A model generated the notes under the pieces. It was not told where the DNA came from, made no database searches, and worked only from the letters and a program-made list of their open reading frames with translations. Shown here in pieces: positions 36,041 through 45,944 of a DNA stretch of 64,000 nt (its first letter is position 1; each line of letters starts with the position of its first letter). The DNA is from Mycobacteriales bacterium (lineage in GTDB: Bacteria > Actinomycetota > Actinomycetes > JAFAQI01). The position numbers were made by a program, and so were the translations under genes. The stretch spans positions 1-64,000 of the forward strand of contig DASZRO010000005.1 of NCBI GenBank assembly GCA_035550055.1. Direction: 5' to 3'.

Positions 36041-36865
36041 TCATGGCGTCGTCGTGACGAGGCGCACGCCGAGAGCGTGCAGCGCGAGGGTGACGGGTGT
36101 GAAGTAGAACGGGCACCTGCCGGGCCTGGCCTGGCCGCCGGAGAGGATCCCCACGGCGTAGGCGACGCCGCCGCGCCGGATGAACACCGGCGAGCCGGAG
36201 TCCCCCTTGGCCGAGGTGCACGTGGCTGCCGTGGCGCGCCACTCGTTGCTGATCGCGATCTTGGCGTGGGCGCGGGAGGAGCTGAACGCGACCGTCTGCG
36301 GCCAGCCGACCACGGTGTAGCCGCAGTGCTCTCCCGTCGCGGCGCCGGAGTAGCAGACGTGCTCCCCCGCTTTGACCGTTGCGGTCCCGACCACCGGGAT
36401 CGACCGCCGCGACGTCATGCCGCCGGTGAAGACGGCCGGTTGGGCGGTGATCCCGGCGGCGAGCCGGACGAACGCGCTGTCCCCCGACTCGCCGACCGTG
36501 TAGCTCGACGCCGACACCGTCCCGAGCAGGTCGCCGGGCTCCGTGTCGTCGCCGGAGAGCCGCTCGGTCTGATGCACGAGGTAGGCCGGTCCGCCGGTCA
36601 GTGTCGACAGGCAGTGACCGGCCGTGAGCATCCCGAGCGCGTGCGTGCTGACCGAGCGGACCGCGAAGGAGACGGTGCACCCGCTGCCGGACTCCTCGCT
36701 GGCATGGCTGCTCCACACATAGATGTCACCGCCGGCGATGCCGACGCCGCTGTCGCGGCTCTGCCGGCCTGCCGGCGTCACTGCCGCGGCGGGCGCGGCG
36801 GCCGATGCGAGCATCGGTGCAACGACGGTCGCGGCGAGGCAGGCCGCGAGGAGTCGACGCCTCAC
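36041..36865 (-). CDS. Secreted chymotrypsin-like serine protease (S1)
   Basis: A 274-residue exported protein with signal peptide (about 1-28). The catalytic triad is in LTAGHC, ESGDSAFVRL and CTSAKGDSGSPVF. The layout resembles streptogrisin/alpha-lytic-like proteases, but there is little room for a prodomain (about 20 residues after the signal). The GTG start overlaps the stop of the methyltransferase gene (GTGA), so the secreted protease is translationally coupled to a cytoplasmic enzyme. Confidence 0.9.
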   Translation of the reverse strand: MRRRLLAACLAATVVAPMLASAAAPAAAVTPAGRQSRDSGVGIAGGDIYVWSSHASEESGSGCTVSFAVRSVSTHALGMLTAGHCLSTLTGGPAYLVHQTERLSGDDTEPGDLLGTVSASSYTVGESGDSAFVRLAAGITAQPAVFTGGMTSRRSIPVVGTATVKAGEHVCYSGAATGEHCGYTVVGWPQTVAFSSSRAHAKIAISNEWRATAATCTSAKGDSGSPVFIRRGGVAYAVGILSGGQARPGRCPFYFTPVTLALHALGVRLVTTTP

Positions 36866-37665
36866 GCCGCCGCCCGGTGACCGACGGCGAAGGTCCGGGT
36901 GAACGGGAAGACCGTCCCGGCCGGTCCGGCCGGATAGGCCTCACGCAGCCCGGCGCCGCAGTCGGCGAGGAACTCCTCGGTGGCCGCCGGGTCCCCGTCA
37001 AGTGCGGTGAGGGCCGGTCGAAGCGCGGTTCCCTTCACCCAGTCCAAGACCGCGTCGTCACCGTGCAACAGGTGCAGGTACGTCGTCTGCCACACGTCGG
37101 GTTCGAGGCCGGCCGCGGCGAGCACCGCGAGATAGTCCTCGGGCGCCGCGACGCGGGCCTCCACCCGGCGGGCGTCAGCGAGCCGGTCGCGCCACCTCGG
37201 CGAGGAGCACACGTCTCGGATCACCCGATGGGAGGGAGCGTCGAAGTTCGCCGGGACACCGAACGCGAACGCCCCGCCCGGAGCTACCGAACCGGCGATG
37301 CGCTCGATCAGGCCCAGCTGGTCGGGAAGCCACTGGAACACCGCGTTGGACACGACCACGTCCGGCGCGCCGTCGGGGTGCCAATCCCGCAAATCGGCGC
37401 ACACGTAGGTCAAACGATCAAACCGCCCCGAAGTCTCGGCCGCGGCCGCGATCATTTCGGGCGAGCTGTCGACGCCGACCACCGCGGCGTGCGGCCAGCG
37501 CCGCGCCAGCGTCGCGGTGAGGTTGCCGGGACCGCAGCCGAGGTCGACGACGAGCCGCGGGGCCTGCACCCGGACCCGCGCCAGCAGGTCGAAGAACGGC
37601 CGGGACCGTTCGTCGGCGTACCGCAGGTACTGCCCAGGGTCCCATCCCGGCCCGGCAGCCGCCAT
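36862..37665 (-). CDS. SAM-dependent methyltransferase, trans-aconitate 2-methyltransferase-like
   Basis: A 267-residue class I methyltransferase. It begins WDPGQYLRYADERSRPFFDLL, followed by the SAM loop VVDLGCGPGN, VVGVDSSPEM, CADLRDWHP and SNAVFQWLPDQ. These blocks match Tam proteins, which methylate trans-aconitate to relieve aconitase inhibition. The substrate is inferred from likeness only. It sits five bases downstream of ettA in the same direction and overlaps the protease start. Confidence 0.88.
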   Translation of the reverse strand: MAAAGPGWDPGQYLRYADERSRPFFDLLARVRVQAPRLVVDLGCGPGNLTATLARRWPHAAVVGVDSSPEMIAAAAETSGRFDRLTYVCADLRDWHPDGAPDVVVSNAVFQWLPDQLGLIERIAGSVAPGGAFAFGVPANFDAPSHRVIRDVCSSPRWRDRLADARRVEARVAAPEDYLAVLAAAGLEPDVWQTTYLHLLHGDDAVLDWVKGTALRPALTALDGDPAATEEFLADCGAGLREAYPAGPAGTVFPFTRTFAVGHRAAA

Positions 37666-37670
37666 CGAGC

Positions 37671-39347
37671 TCAGTCCCGGGCGAGCCGGCGGTGGGTCAC
37701 CCGGTGCGGGCGCGCCGCGTCCTCGCCGAGTCGCTCGACCTTGTTGCGTTCGTAGTCGGAGAAGCCGCCCTCGAACCAGTACCAGCGACCTGGCTGCTCC
37801 TCGGTGCCCTCCCACGCCAGGATGTGGGTCGCGACCTTGTCGAGGAACCAGCGGTCGTGGCTGATCACGACGGCGCAGCCCGGGAACTCCTCGAGGGCGT
37901 CCTCGAGTGAGCGAAGGGTCTCCACGTCGAGGTCGTTGGTCGGCTCGTCGAGCAGCAGGACGTTGCCGCCGGCCTTCAGCGTCAGTGCCAGGTTGAGGCG
38001 GTTGCGCTCACCGCCTGACAGCACGCCGGCCGGCTTCTGCTGGTCAGGACCCTTGAAGCCGAACGAAGCGACGTAGGCGCGACTGTTGATGTCGGTCTTG
38101 CCCACGATGATGTGGTCGAGGCCGCCGGAGACCACCTCCCACAAGGTGAGCTTCGGGTCGAGGCCGCCGCGACCCTGGTCGACGTAGGAGATCTCGACCG
38201 TCTCGCCGATCTTCAGCTCCCCGGCGTCGGGCTTCTCCTCGCCGACGATCGTCTTGAACAACGTCGTCTTGCCGACGCCGTTGGGACCCATGATCCCGAC
38301 GATGCCGCCGCGCGGCAGCGAGAACGACAGGTCGTCGATCAGCACCCGGTCCCCGAAGCCCTTGGTCAGCCCGACCGCCTCGATGACCTGCGACCCGAGA
38401 CGCGGGCCCGGCGGGATCTGGATCATGTCGGTCTCGATCGGGGCGCTGCGGTCGGCCTCCGCGACGAGCTCCTCGAAGCGGGCGAGCCGGGCCTTGCTCT
38501 TGGCCTGCCGCGCCTTCGGGTTCGAGCGCACCCACTCGAGCTCCCGCTCGATCGCCTTCTTGCGTTTGGCGTCCTTCGCGCCTTCGACCTTGATCCGGGC
38601 GGCCTTGGCGTCCAGGTACGTCGTGTAGTTGCCCTCGTAGGGGTAGGCACGGCCGCGGTCGAGCTCGAGGATCCACTCGGCGACGTTGTCGAGGAAGTAA
38701 CGGTCGTGGGTGACGGCCAGCACCGTCCCGGGATAGGTCGCCAGGTGCTGTTCGAGCCAGTTCACGCTCTCGGCGTCGAGATGGTTCGTCGGCTCGTCGA
38801 GCAGCAGCAGGTCGGGCTGTTCGAGCAGGAGCTTGCACAGCGCCACCCGGCGCCGCTCGCCGCCGGACAGGACGGTGACGTCGGCGTCGCCCGGCGGGCA
38901 GCGCAGCGCATCCATCGCCATCTCGATGCGGCTGTCGATGTCCCAGCCGCCGGCGTGGTCGATCTGCTCCTGCAGCACGCCCATCTCGGTGCCGAGCTCG
39001 TCGGTGTACTCCGTCGCCATCTTCTCGGCGACCTCGTTGAACCGGTCCACCAGCGCCTTCGTCGCCGCAACCGCCTCGTCGACGTTGCCGCGGACGTCCT
39101 TGGTCTCGTCGAGCGGCGGCTCCTGCAGCAGGATGCCGACGCTGTAGCCCGGGCTCAGCGTTGCGTCGCCGTTCGAGGCGGTGTCGAGGCCGGCCATGAT
39201 CTTGAGGACGCTGGACTTGCCCGCGCCGTTCGGACCGACGACGCCGATCTTCGCTCCGGGCAGGAACGACAGCGTGACGTCGTCGAGGATGACCTTGTCG
39301 CCGTGTGCCTTGCGGACGTTACGCATCGAGTAGATGTACTGAGCCAC
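37671..39347 (-). CDS. ettA: EttA, energy-dependent translational throttle ABC-F ATPase
   Basis: A 558-residue ABC-F protein with two ATPase domains and no membrane part. Walker A motifs are GPNGAGKS and GPNGVGKT, signature motifs are LSGGERRR and LSGGERNR, and Walker B motifs are LLLLDEPTNHLD and VLLLDEPTNDLD. Between the domains lies the tRNA-interacting linker (EGAKDAKRKKAIERELEWV). It gates entry into elongation at the ribosomal E site according to ATP/ADP level. The gene is next to the second ssb, as in mycobacteria. Confidence 0.96.
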   Translation of the reverse strand: MAQYIYSMRNVRKAHGDKVILDDVTLSFLPGAKIGVVGPNGAGKSSVLKIMAGLDTASNGDATLSPGYSVGILLQEPPLDETKDVRGNVDEAVAATKALVDRFNEVAEKMATEYTDELGTEMGVLQEQIDHAGGWDIDSRIEMAMDALRCPPGDADVTVLSGGERRRVALCKLLLEQPDLLLLDEPTNHLDAESVNWLEQHLATYPGTVLAVTHDRYFLDNVAEWILELDRGRAYPYEGNYTTYLDAKAARIKVEGAKDAKRKKAIERELEWVRSNPKARQAKSKARLARFEELVAEADRSAPIETDMIQIPPGPRLGSQVIEAVGLTKGFGDRVLIDDLSFSLPRGGIVGIMGPNGVGKTTLFKTIVGEEKPDAGELKIGETVEISYVDQGRGGLDPKLTLWEVVSGGLDHIIVGKTDINSRAYVASFGFKGPDQQKPAGVLSGGERNRLNLALTLKAGGNVLLLDEPTNDLDVETLRSLEDALEEFPGCAVVISHDRWFLDKVATHILAWEGTEEQPGRWYWFEGGFSDYERNKVERLGEDAARPHRVTHRRLARD

Positions 39348-39365
39348 GCCGCCAGGCTAGGCGAC

Positions 39366-39770
39366 CTATGCGGCGACCTCGGCAGGGGTCGGCGGCGCCT
39401 CCGCGGTCGCGCGCGACGGACGGCGCAGATCGGCCGCGCAGCGGTTGAGGTCCGGCCCCACCACCAGGGCGTCGATCTCGAACTGCGTGCGGTGGACGCC
39501 CTTCGTGTCGTCGTACTCCCGGTACAGCAGCCGGCCGTGGACGATGACGCTGTCTCCCTTGCGGAGGGTCGCGAGGACGTGACTGCCGAGGTTTCGCCAG
39601 CAGGTGGCATTGATGAACATAGGGTCCATGTCGCGGTACTCGCCGGACTGCTTGTCGAAGCGCCGCGCGTTCGACGCGACGCGGATCTTGACCAGGCTGG
39701 CCCCGCTCGCCGTGGTCGTGGCGACGGGGTCAGCAGTGAGATTGCCCTGCACAGTGACGTAGGTCTCCAT
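39366..39770 (-). CDS. Second single-stranded DNA-binding protein
   Basis: A 134-residue OB-fold SSB beginning METYVTVQGNLTADP with FINATCWRNLG and SVIVHGRL. It lacks the acidic DDIPF-type tip that in the main SSB recruits partner proteins; the end is TPAEVAA. Such paralogues next to ettA occur in mycobacteria and streptomycetes, where the second SSB acts in development or recombination. The ATG at 39768-39770 is preferred because it matches the family start. It is 18 bases upstream of ettA in the same direction. Confidence 0.93.
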   Translation of the reverse strand: METYVTVQGNLTADPVATTTASGASLVKIRVASNARRFDKQSGEYRDMDPMFINATCWRNLGSHVLATLRKGDSVIVHGRLLYREYDDTKGVHRTQFEIDALVVGPDLNRCAADLRRPSRATAEAPPTPAEVAA

Positions 39771-39917
39771 CGTTCGCTCCGCTCGTCAGTTGGCCGGCCC
39801 TCCCCGGCTGCCGTCACCGTCTCGACCTGCGCCGACACGACCGGCCGGGCGGCGCCACCCCTGTTGACGGCCGACCGGACGGCAACGCCTGTGGACGGGT
39901 GTGCCAGCGTGTTCGGC

Positions 39918-40646
39918 ATGAGCGAACGCGTTGCGCTGGTCACAGGCTCGACCTCCGGGATCGGGAAGGCGGTCGTCGAGCGGTTCGTCCGCGAGGGGCT
40001 GCGGGTCGTGGTCAACTCCACGAAGTCCGTCGAGGCCGGCACTGCGATGGTGGCCGAGCTCGGGGAACGCACGCACTACCTGCAAGGCGACGTGTCCGAT
40101 CCGGCCGATGCGACCCGGCTCGTCGAGGGCACGGTCGAGCGCTTCGGACGCCTGGACGTGCTGGTCAACAACGCCGGGACCACCGTGCGGATCCCGCACG
40201 ACGACTTCGAGACGGCCTCGCCCGAGGTGTTCCGCCGGCTCTACGACGTCAACGTCGTCGGCACGTGGCAGGTCACCACCGCCGCGATCCCGCACCTGCG
40301 CGAGTCGGGCGCCGGCTGCATCGTCAACGTCGGGTCAGTGGCCGGAGTCCGGCCCACCGGCTCGTCCGTCCCGTACGCCGTCAGCAAGGCGGCTCTGCAC
40401 CACCTCACCGCCCTGCTGGCGAACACGCTCGCTCCGGCGGTGCGCGTCAACGCGGTGGCTCCGGGCCTGGTCGACACCCCGTGGACGGCGGAGTGGGGCG
40501 ACCTGCACGAGGCCATCAAGTTCGTCGCGCCGATGCAGCGTGCCGCCGTCCCCGACGACGTGGCCGAGGTCGTCCAGACCTTCGTCGACTCGACCTACGT
40601 GACCGGGCAGGTCTGGGTGATCGACGGCGGCCTGAGCCTGCGCTGA
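39918..40646 (+). CDS. Short-chain dehydrogenase/reductase
   Basis: A 242-residue classical SDR: cofactor motif TGSTSGIGK, NNAGTT, catalytic Ser in NVGSVAGVRP and Tyr-Lys in PYAVSKAAL, then NAVAPGLVDTPW and a C-terminal VIDGGLSL typical of FabG-like reductases. The ATG at 39918 is used; a GTG nine bases earlier is in frame. It lies alone, divergent from ssb and convergent with the phosphotransferase gene. The substrate is not evident. Confidence 0.9.
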   Translation: MSERVALVTGSTSGIGKAVVERFVREGLRVVVNSTKSVEAGTAMVAELGERTHYLQGDVSDPADATRLVEGTVERFGRLDVLVNNAGTTVRIPHDDFETASPEVFRRLYDVNVVGTWQVTTAAIPHLRESGAGCIVNVGSVAGVRPTGSSVPYAVSKAALHHLTALLANTLAPAVRVNAVAPGLVDTPWTAEWGDLHEAIKFVAPMQRAAVPDDVAEVVQTFVDSTYVTGQVWVIDGGLSLR

Positions 40647-40695
40647 CCTGCGCTGATCCGGCCGTCGCCCTTCTCAGGGCGCCGAACGCCGGTCG

Positions 40696-41766
40696 TCAGA
40701 GCCCGTCGGTGAGCGCCTGGTGCCCGGCGTTGACCAGCGGTGAGATCCGCGCGGCCATCTCGACGAAGCCGTCACCGATCATCGCCCCCGCCATGCCTCG
40801 GGCCGCGACGCCGGCGACGATCACCGCGAGCTTGAAGCAGGCAAAACCGACGTACCACGGCAGCTGCGACAGGTCGCGCCCGCTGCGCGTCGCGTAGCGG
40901 TCGAGCAGCTCGCGTCGCTTGGGGAAGCCGGGCAACGTCGTGACGGTCGGCAGGATGCCCGCGGTCAGCTCGCTGGTCTGCTCACCCGCGTCCTGCCAGT
41001 AGATGAAGAACAGCCCGAGGTCGGCGAGCGGGTCGCCGAGCGTGGACAGCTCCCAGTCGAGCACCGCAGCGATCGCGCCGGGCGTCACCGGGTCGAGCAG
41101 GACGTTGTCCATCCGGTAGTCGCCGTGCACGATCGGGCCGGTCGCCGACTCGGGCACCGCTTCGGACAGCCTGGTTGCCAGCCGGTCGAGGTCGCTGCCG
41201 GTCGCCTGGATCGCATCCCGGGTGGCCTCCCATTGCGAGGTCCAGCGCCGGATCTGGCGTTCGAGGTAGCCGTCGGGCCTGCCGTAGTCGGTCAGGCCGA
41301 CTTCCGACGGCACAACCGCGTGCAGATCGGCCAGGACGTCGATCAGGCCGTTCGCGATCGCGAGTCGCTCCTCCGGCGACGTCGCGTAGCCCTCCGGCAG
41401 CGAGTCGCGGACGATGTGGCCGGCGACCCGGTCCATCACGTAGAACGGCGCACCGATGACGTCCTCGTCCCCGCACAGCGCGAGTGTCTTCGGGACCGGT
41501 ACGGCGGTCGACCACAGCGCCGTCATGACGCGGTGCTCGCGCCCCATGTCGTGGGCGGTCGGCAGCCGGTTCGACAGCGGCGGCCGGCGCAGGACCGCCG
41601 TGCCGGCCGACGCGGTGACCCCGAAGGTCAGGTTCGACTTGCCGCCCGCGATCAGCTCGAGGCGGCAGTCACGCCATCCGTCGTCGCCGAGCCGTTCGGC
41701 GAGGTAACGGCCGACCGCTTCGTGCGGCACGGCCTGCTCGGTGAGCTCTGCCAGCTGGTCTGTCAC
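40696..41766 (-). CDS. Aminoglycoside-phosphotransferase-fold family protein (ACAD10-like)
   Basis: A 356-residue kinase-fold protein. ELIAGGKSNLTFGV is the nucleotide loop, Brenner's motif is HGDYRMDN and the metal motif is VLDWELSTLGDP. The sequence is closest to the phosphotransferases that accompany acyl-CoA dehydrogenases (ACAD10/FadE36 group) rather than to drug-resistance enzymes. The GTG start at 41764-41766 is chosen from the N-terminal MTDQLAELT. The fatty-acid role is inferred. Confidence 0.85.
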   Translation of the reverse strand: MTDQLAELTEQAVPHEAVGRYLAERLGDDGWRDCRLELIAGGKSNLTFGVTASAGTAVLRRPPLSNRLPTAHDMGREHRVMTALWSTAVPVPKTLALCGDEDVIGAPFYVMDRVAGHIVRDSLPEGYATSPEERLAIANGLIDVLADLHAVVPSEVGLTDYGRPDGYLERQIRRWTSQWEATRDAIQATGSDLDRLATRLSEAVPESATGPIVHGDYRMDNVLLDPVTPGAIAAVLDWELSTLGDPLADLGLFFIYWQDAGEQTSELTAGILPTVTTLPGFPKRRELLDRYATRSGRDLSQLPWYVGFACFKLAVIVAGVAARGMAGAMIGDGFVEMAARISPLVNAGHQALTDGL

Positions 41767-41796
41767 GTGGTCATCCTTGCGCCTCAGCCCGAAGAC

Positions 41797-41832
41797 GTGA
41801 CAGGCGGCTCGGTGAACCGAGCCGCCTGTCAC
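41797..41832. terminator. Strong 16-bp stem-loop behind the liv binding-protein gene
   Basis: Perfect 16-bp arms (GTGACAGGCGGCTCGG and its complement) with a four-base loop. It lies 12 bases past the stop of the gene at 41845-43176 and upstream of the phosphotransferase start. There is no T-run on the minus strand, as is common for GC-rich actinobacterial terminators. Confidence 0.82.
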
Positions 41833-41844
41833 TGGTGGACTTGC

Positions 41845-43176
41845 TCAGTCCGTGGGGATCCCGTTCGCCGGCGCGGTCGGCTGCGCCGTGGTGTACGGCG
41901 TGATCGGACCGCTGCCGTCGTCCGTCGTCTCCGGAGTGCCGACGGGCGAGATCGCCAGACCCTTGATGATCCCGATCTGGGTCCCGATGTAGCCCGAGTG
42001 GTCGCTGGCCGAGTAACCGAACGGCACCAGACCCGGACCGGTGAACCCGCCCTTCTCGACGGCCTGGACGAGGCTTTCGCGGGTCGGGTTCTGACCCGCG
42101 GCCTCGAGCGCCTGCGCGAACGTGTACGCCGCGGCCATGCCGTACTCCACGTTGCCGTCGAAGGGCAGCTTCGGGATGTAGGTGTCGTGGATCTTCTTGA
42201 ACAGCTGGATCCAGCTGTTCGACGGGTCGGACGGCGACGCGAGGTAGCCGTCGGTGATGATGCCCTGGATCAGGTCCTTGCCTTGCACCGCACCCTTCGA
42301 GAACTGCGTGAGCAGGCCCGACAGCGTGATCGGGTCCGAGCCGACGTTGCTGACGACGAGCGCCTTGGGCTGGAACTTCAGCTGGGCCGCCGTGAGTTGG
42401 TAGAGCGCGGTGAACGCCGGCACGCTGAACGAGACCACGACCTGCGCGCCCGACTGTGCGATGTTCTGCACGAGCGGCGTGACGGTGGTGTTGGTCGGGT
42501 TGTAGTACTGCACCGTCGCCACGTCGCTCGAGGCGACCTCGTCCTCGAGGCCCTTGACGCCGTTGTGACCGAAGTCGTCGCCCTGCGCGAAGATCGCGAC
42601 CTTGTCGCCGGCGAAGTGCTGCTTGATGTAGCTGCCGAGGATCTTGCCCTCGCGCGTGTAGTCGGGCTGCCAGCCGAAGGTCTCGGGGTCGGAGCTGGGG
42701 TTGTTCCAGCACAGGCAGCCCGAGGCGACGAACAGATCCGGCACCTTCTGCTGGTTCAGGAACGGGACGACCGCCTCGTGGGTCGGCGTGCCGAGGCCGT
42801 TGAAGATCGCGAAGACCTTGTCCTGCTCGACGAGCTTGTGGACGTCAGCGACCGTCTTGGTCGGGTCGTAGGCGTCGTCGAGGTAGGTGTACTTGATGGT
42901 GCGGCCGTTGATGCCGCCGTTGGCGTTGACGTACTGGAAGTAGGCGTTGGCCGCCGGTGCGATCTCGTCGTAGCCCGGGGCCGCGACGCCGGTCAGCGGC
43001 TGGTGGCTGCCGATCGTGACGGTGGTCGCGGTCACTCCGGGAGCGGACGCGGTGTTGGTCCCGGAGCTGCCGCCGCTGGTGGGGTTGCCGCCCCCGCTGC
43101 TGCTCCCGCCACAAGCCGCAAGTCCGAGTGCCGCTACCGCACCGAGCGCGGCGAGCCGCAGTGGTGCCTTCGTCAT
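41845..43176 (-). CDS. Branched-chain amino acid-type ABC transporter, substrate-binding lipoprotein
   Basis: A 443-residue LivK-type lipoprotein. The lipobox is LAAC followed by a Gly/Ser linker, then a periplasmic-binding fold (VTIGSHQPLTGVAAPGYDEI, GRTIKYTYLDDAYDPTKTV). The ATG has AGGAGG six bases before it. Proteins of this type bind Leu/Ile/Val, but many in actinobacteria bind aromatic or other acids, so the ligand is open. It is followed downstream by the 16-bp terminator. Confidence 0.92.
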   Translation of the reverse strand: MTKAPLRLAALGAVAALGLAACGGSSSGGGNPTSGGSSGTNTASAPGVTATTVTIGSHQPLTGVAAPGYDEIAPAANAYFQYVNANGGINGRTIKYTYLDDAYDPTKTVADVHKLVEQDKVFAIFNGLGTPTHEAVVPFLNQQKVPDLFVASGCLCWNNPSSDPETFGWQPDYTREGKILGSYIKQHFAGDKVAIFAQGDDFGHNGVKGLEDEVASSDVATVQYYNPTNTTVTPLVQNIAQSGAQVVVSFSVPAFTALYQLTAAQLKFQPKALVVSNVGSDPITLSGLLTQFSKGAVQGKDLIQGIITDGYLASPSDPSNSWIQLFKKIHDTYIPKLPFDGNVEYGMAAAYTFAQALEAAGQNPTRESLVQAVEKGGFTGPGLVPFGYSASDHSGYIGTQIGIIKGLAISPVGTPETTDDGSGPITPYTTAQPTAPANGIPTD

Positions 43177-43266
43177 ATGTCCTCCTGATCGTGGAGATCT
43201 GCTCGGCGGCAACATATTCCGAATGCGATTCGATGCATAGCGACTCGCGAGATCGTGTCCGACGCG

Positions 43267-44319
43267 TTACCGAGCGGCGCGCACCCGGCGTACCCGAACG
43301 CGCGCCTCTCGCGAGACGCGGGTGAGCAGTCCCTGGATTCCGTGGGGCAGCAGCAGCATCGACACGACCAGTGCGCACCCGAAGACGGTCGTCGGGAGGT
43401 TGGCGCCGACCTTGGACGTGGCGGACAGGCCGGACACGTCCTGTGCCCAGCTCGGCAGGAAGGTGATCAGCACCGCGCCGTACGCCGCTCCGGACAGCGT
43501 GCCGAGCCCGCCGATCACCGACGCGGCGAGCAGATCGAGAGACAACGTCAACGGGAACGACAGCGGGTCGACCTGGCCGGCGGTGAGCGCGTAGAGCCCA
43601 CCGGCCAGGCCCGCGGCCGCCGCGCTCACGACGAACGCGAGCACCTGCACCCGCGCGACGGACAACCCGGCGAGCGACGCCGCCACCTCATCGTCGCGGA
43701 CCGCCTCGAACGAACGGCCCACCCGGCTGTGGATCAGGTTGTAGAGCAAGAAAAGCGTGATGACCGCGCATGCGCAGCAGATCCACGCCTGCCAGCGCGC
43801 GAAGTCGATGTTGTCCAGCGAGTTCGGAATGTTGACGACCAGGCCGGTGTGGCCGCCGAGCTTGCCTGACAGGTGCGAGTACGTCGGCAGCTCCGGCAGG
43901 CCGAGTGCGAGGGCGAGCGTCACGCCCGCGAGGTAAGGGCCCCGCAGCCGGGCCGCGGCGAGACCCGCCAACGCGCCTACCGCCGCCGACACCGCAACCG
44001 CGACGAGCAACGCGAGGATGAACAGCTTGTTCGTGGTCGGCGAGTTCGGGAACGTGTGGTGCTTGAGCATGAGCGCCACCGAGTAGCCGCCGACGAACAG
44101 GAAGGCGCCGTGGCCGAGTGAGACCTGACCCGAGCGCCCGATCAGCACCGTGAGGCCGGCGATCGCGCAGAAGTTGAGCGCGACGGAGGCCAGCTGCGAG
44201 TTGCGGTATTCGCCGATCGACTCGCTGAGGACGAAGAGCGCGAGCGCGGTCACGAGGGCGATCAGGACGCTGCGAAGCAGCGTCGAGCGACGGACCAGCT
44301 GCACTCCCGGAACCCTCAT
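43267..44319 (-). CDS. ABC transporter permease, LivM type
   Basis: A 350-residue permease with about nine to ten hydrophobic segments. Family blocks are LTVLIGRSGQVSLGHGAFLFVGGY (shown in parts), AARLRGPYLAGVTLALAL and the EAA-like loop VGRSFEAVRDDEVAASLAG. The ATG at 44317-44319 overlaps the livH stop. It is a partner of LivH at the membrane for the binding protein downstream. Confidence 0.92.
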   Translation of the reverse strand: MRVPGVQLVRRSTLLRSVLIALVTALALFVLSESIGEYRNSQLASVALNFCAIAGLTVLIGRSGQVSLGHGAFLFVGGYSVALMLKHHTFPNSPTTNKLFILALLVAVAVSAAVGALAGLAAARLRGPYLAGVTLALALGLPELPTYSHLSGKLGGHTGLVVNIPNSLDNIDFARWQAWICCACAVITLFLLYNLIHSRVGRSFEAVRDDEVAASLAGLSVARVQVLAFVVSAAAAGLAGGLYALTAGQVDPLSFPLTLSLDLLAASVIGGLGTLSGAAYGAVLITFLPSWAQDVSGLSATSKVGANLPTTVFGCALVVSMLLLPHGIQGLLTRVSREARVRVRRVRAAR

Positions 44320-45200
44320 ACCCGCCGCTCCTGGTGCCGCGAGAACAAGCCGTTCGGACGGACCATGAGGACCGCGAGCAGGAGCAGCAGGACGAAGAAG
44401 CTGTCGATGTCGTTGCTGACGTAGCCGTCGAGCACCTGGAGCACGACGCCGAGCAGCAGTCCGCCGACGATGGCGCCGATCGGTGAGTCGAGACCGCCGA
44501 TCACCGCTGCGGTGAACCCGAGGATGAGCAGTCCGTCGAACCCGTTGGGGCTGACGTAGTTGCCGGGGATGCCGGCAATCAGCACGCCGGCGACGGCGCC
44601 GACCACCGCTGCGAGCGCCCAGCCGAGCGTCAGGAGCCGGCTGACCGGCACCCCCAACAGCCGGGCGACCTCCGGGTTGAACGCCGCCGCCCTCATCCGC
44701 AACCCCACCGGGGTGCGCTGGAAGAGCAGGTAGAGGGCGACCGCGATGGCCGTGACGGCGAGCACGACGAACAGCAGGTCGGAGTTGAACAGGATCACCT
44801 GGTGACCGGCGTGGTAGTAGACGAGCGAGAACTCCGCCGGGAACGTGTTGTTGTTGTTGCCCCACACCATCCCGGCGCCGCCCTCGAGGACGAGCAACAG
44901 CCCGAGCGCGACGATCACCGGGTTGAGCGGTGGCCCGTTCTCGACCGGCCGGATCAGGATCCGTTCCACCGCGCCGCCGAGCACGAGCCCGGCAGCCATC
45001 GCGACGACCAGCCCGACCCAGAAGCTCTGGTTGTGGCGTACGACGAGGTCCCACGCGATGAACGTCGTCACCATGACCATCCCGCCCTGCGCGAAGTTCA
45101 CGATCCGCGTGGAGCGCCAGATGAGGACGAGCGAGAGGGCGACCGCGGCATAGATGAAGCCGTTCGCCGCGCCGTAGATGACGTCGTTGACGAAGTTCAC
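44316..45200 (-). CDS. ABC transporter permease, LivH type
   Basis: A 294-residue permease with eight or so transmembrane segments. Typical blocks are GANGFIYAAVALSLVLIW-like GFIYAAVALSLVLI, VNFAQGGMVMV, RTPVGLRMRAAAFNPEVARL and FTAAVIGGLDSPIGAIVGG. The GTG start at 45198-45200 lies 18 bases downstream of the livF gene. The stop overlaps the livM start by four bases. Confidence 0.92.
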   Translation of the reverse strand: MNFVNDVIYGAANGFIYAAVALSLVLIWRSTRIVNFAQGGMVMVTTFIAWDLVVRHNQSFWVGLVVAMAAGLVLGGAVERILIRPVENGPPLNPVIVALGLLLVLEGGAGMVWGNNNNTFPAEFSLVYYHAGHQVILFNSDLLFVVLAVTAIAVALYLLFQRTPVGLRMRAAAFNPEVARLLGVPVSRLLTLGWALAAVVGAVAGVLIAGIPGNYVSPNGFDGLLILGFTAAVIGGLDSPIGAIVGGLLLGVVLQVLDGYVSNDIDSFFVLLLLLAVLMVRPNGLFSRHQERRV

Positions 45201-45218
45201 GTGTCGGACCCGCCCGTC

Positions 45219-45930
<712 letters not shown>

Positions 45931-45944
<14 letters not shown>

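Noticed and set aside
38112-40646. 844-codon open frame on the plus strand across ettA and ssb
   Set aside because: Only the last 242 residues, from 39918, are a real protein (SDR). The rest is the complement of ettA and ssb.
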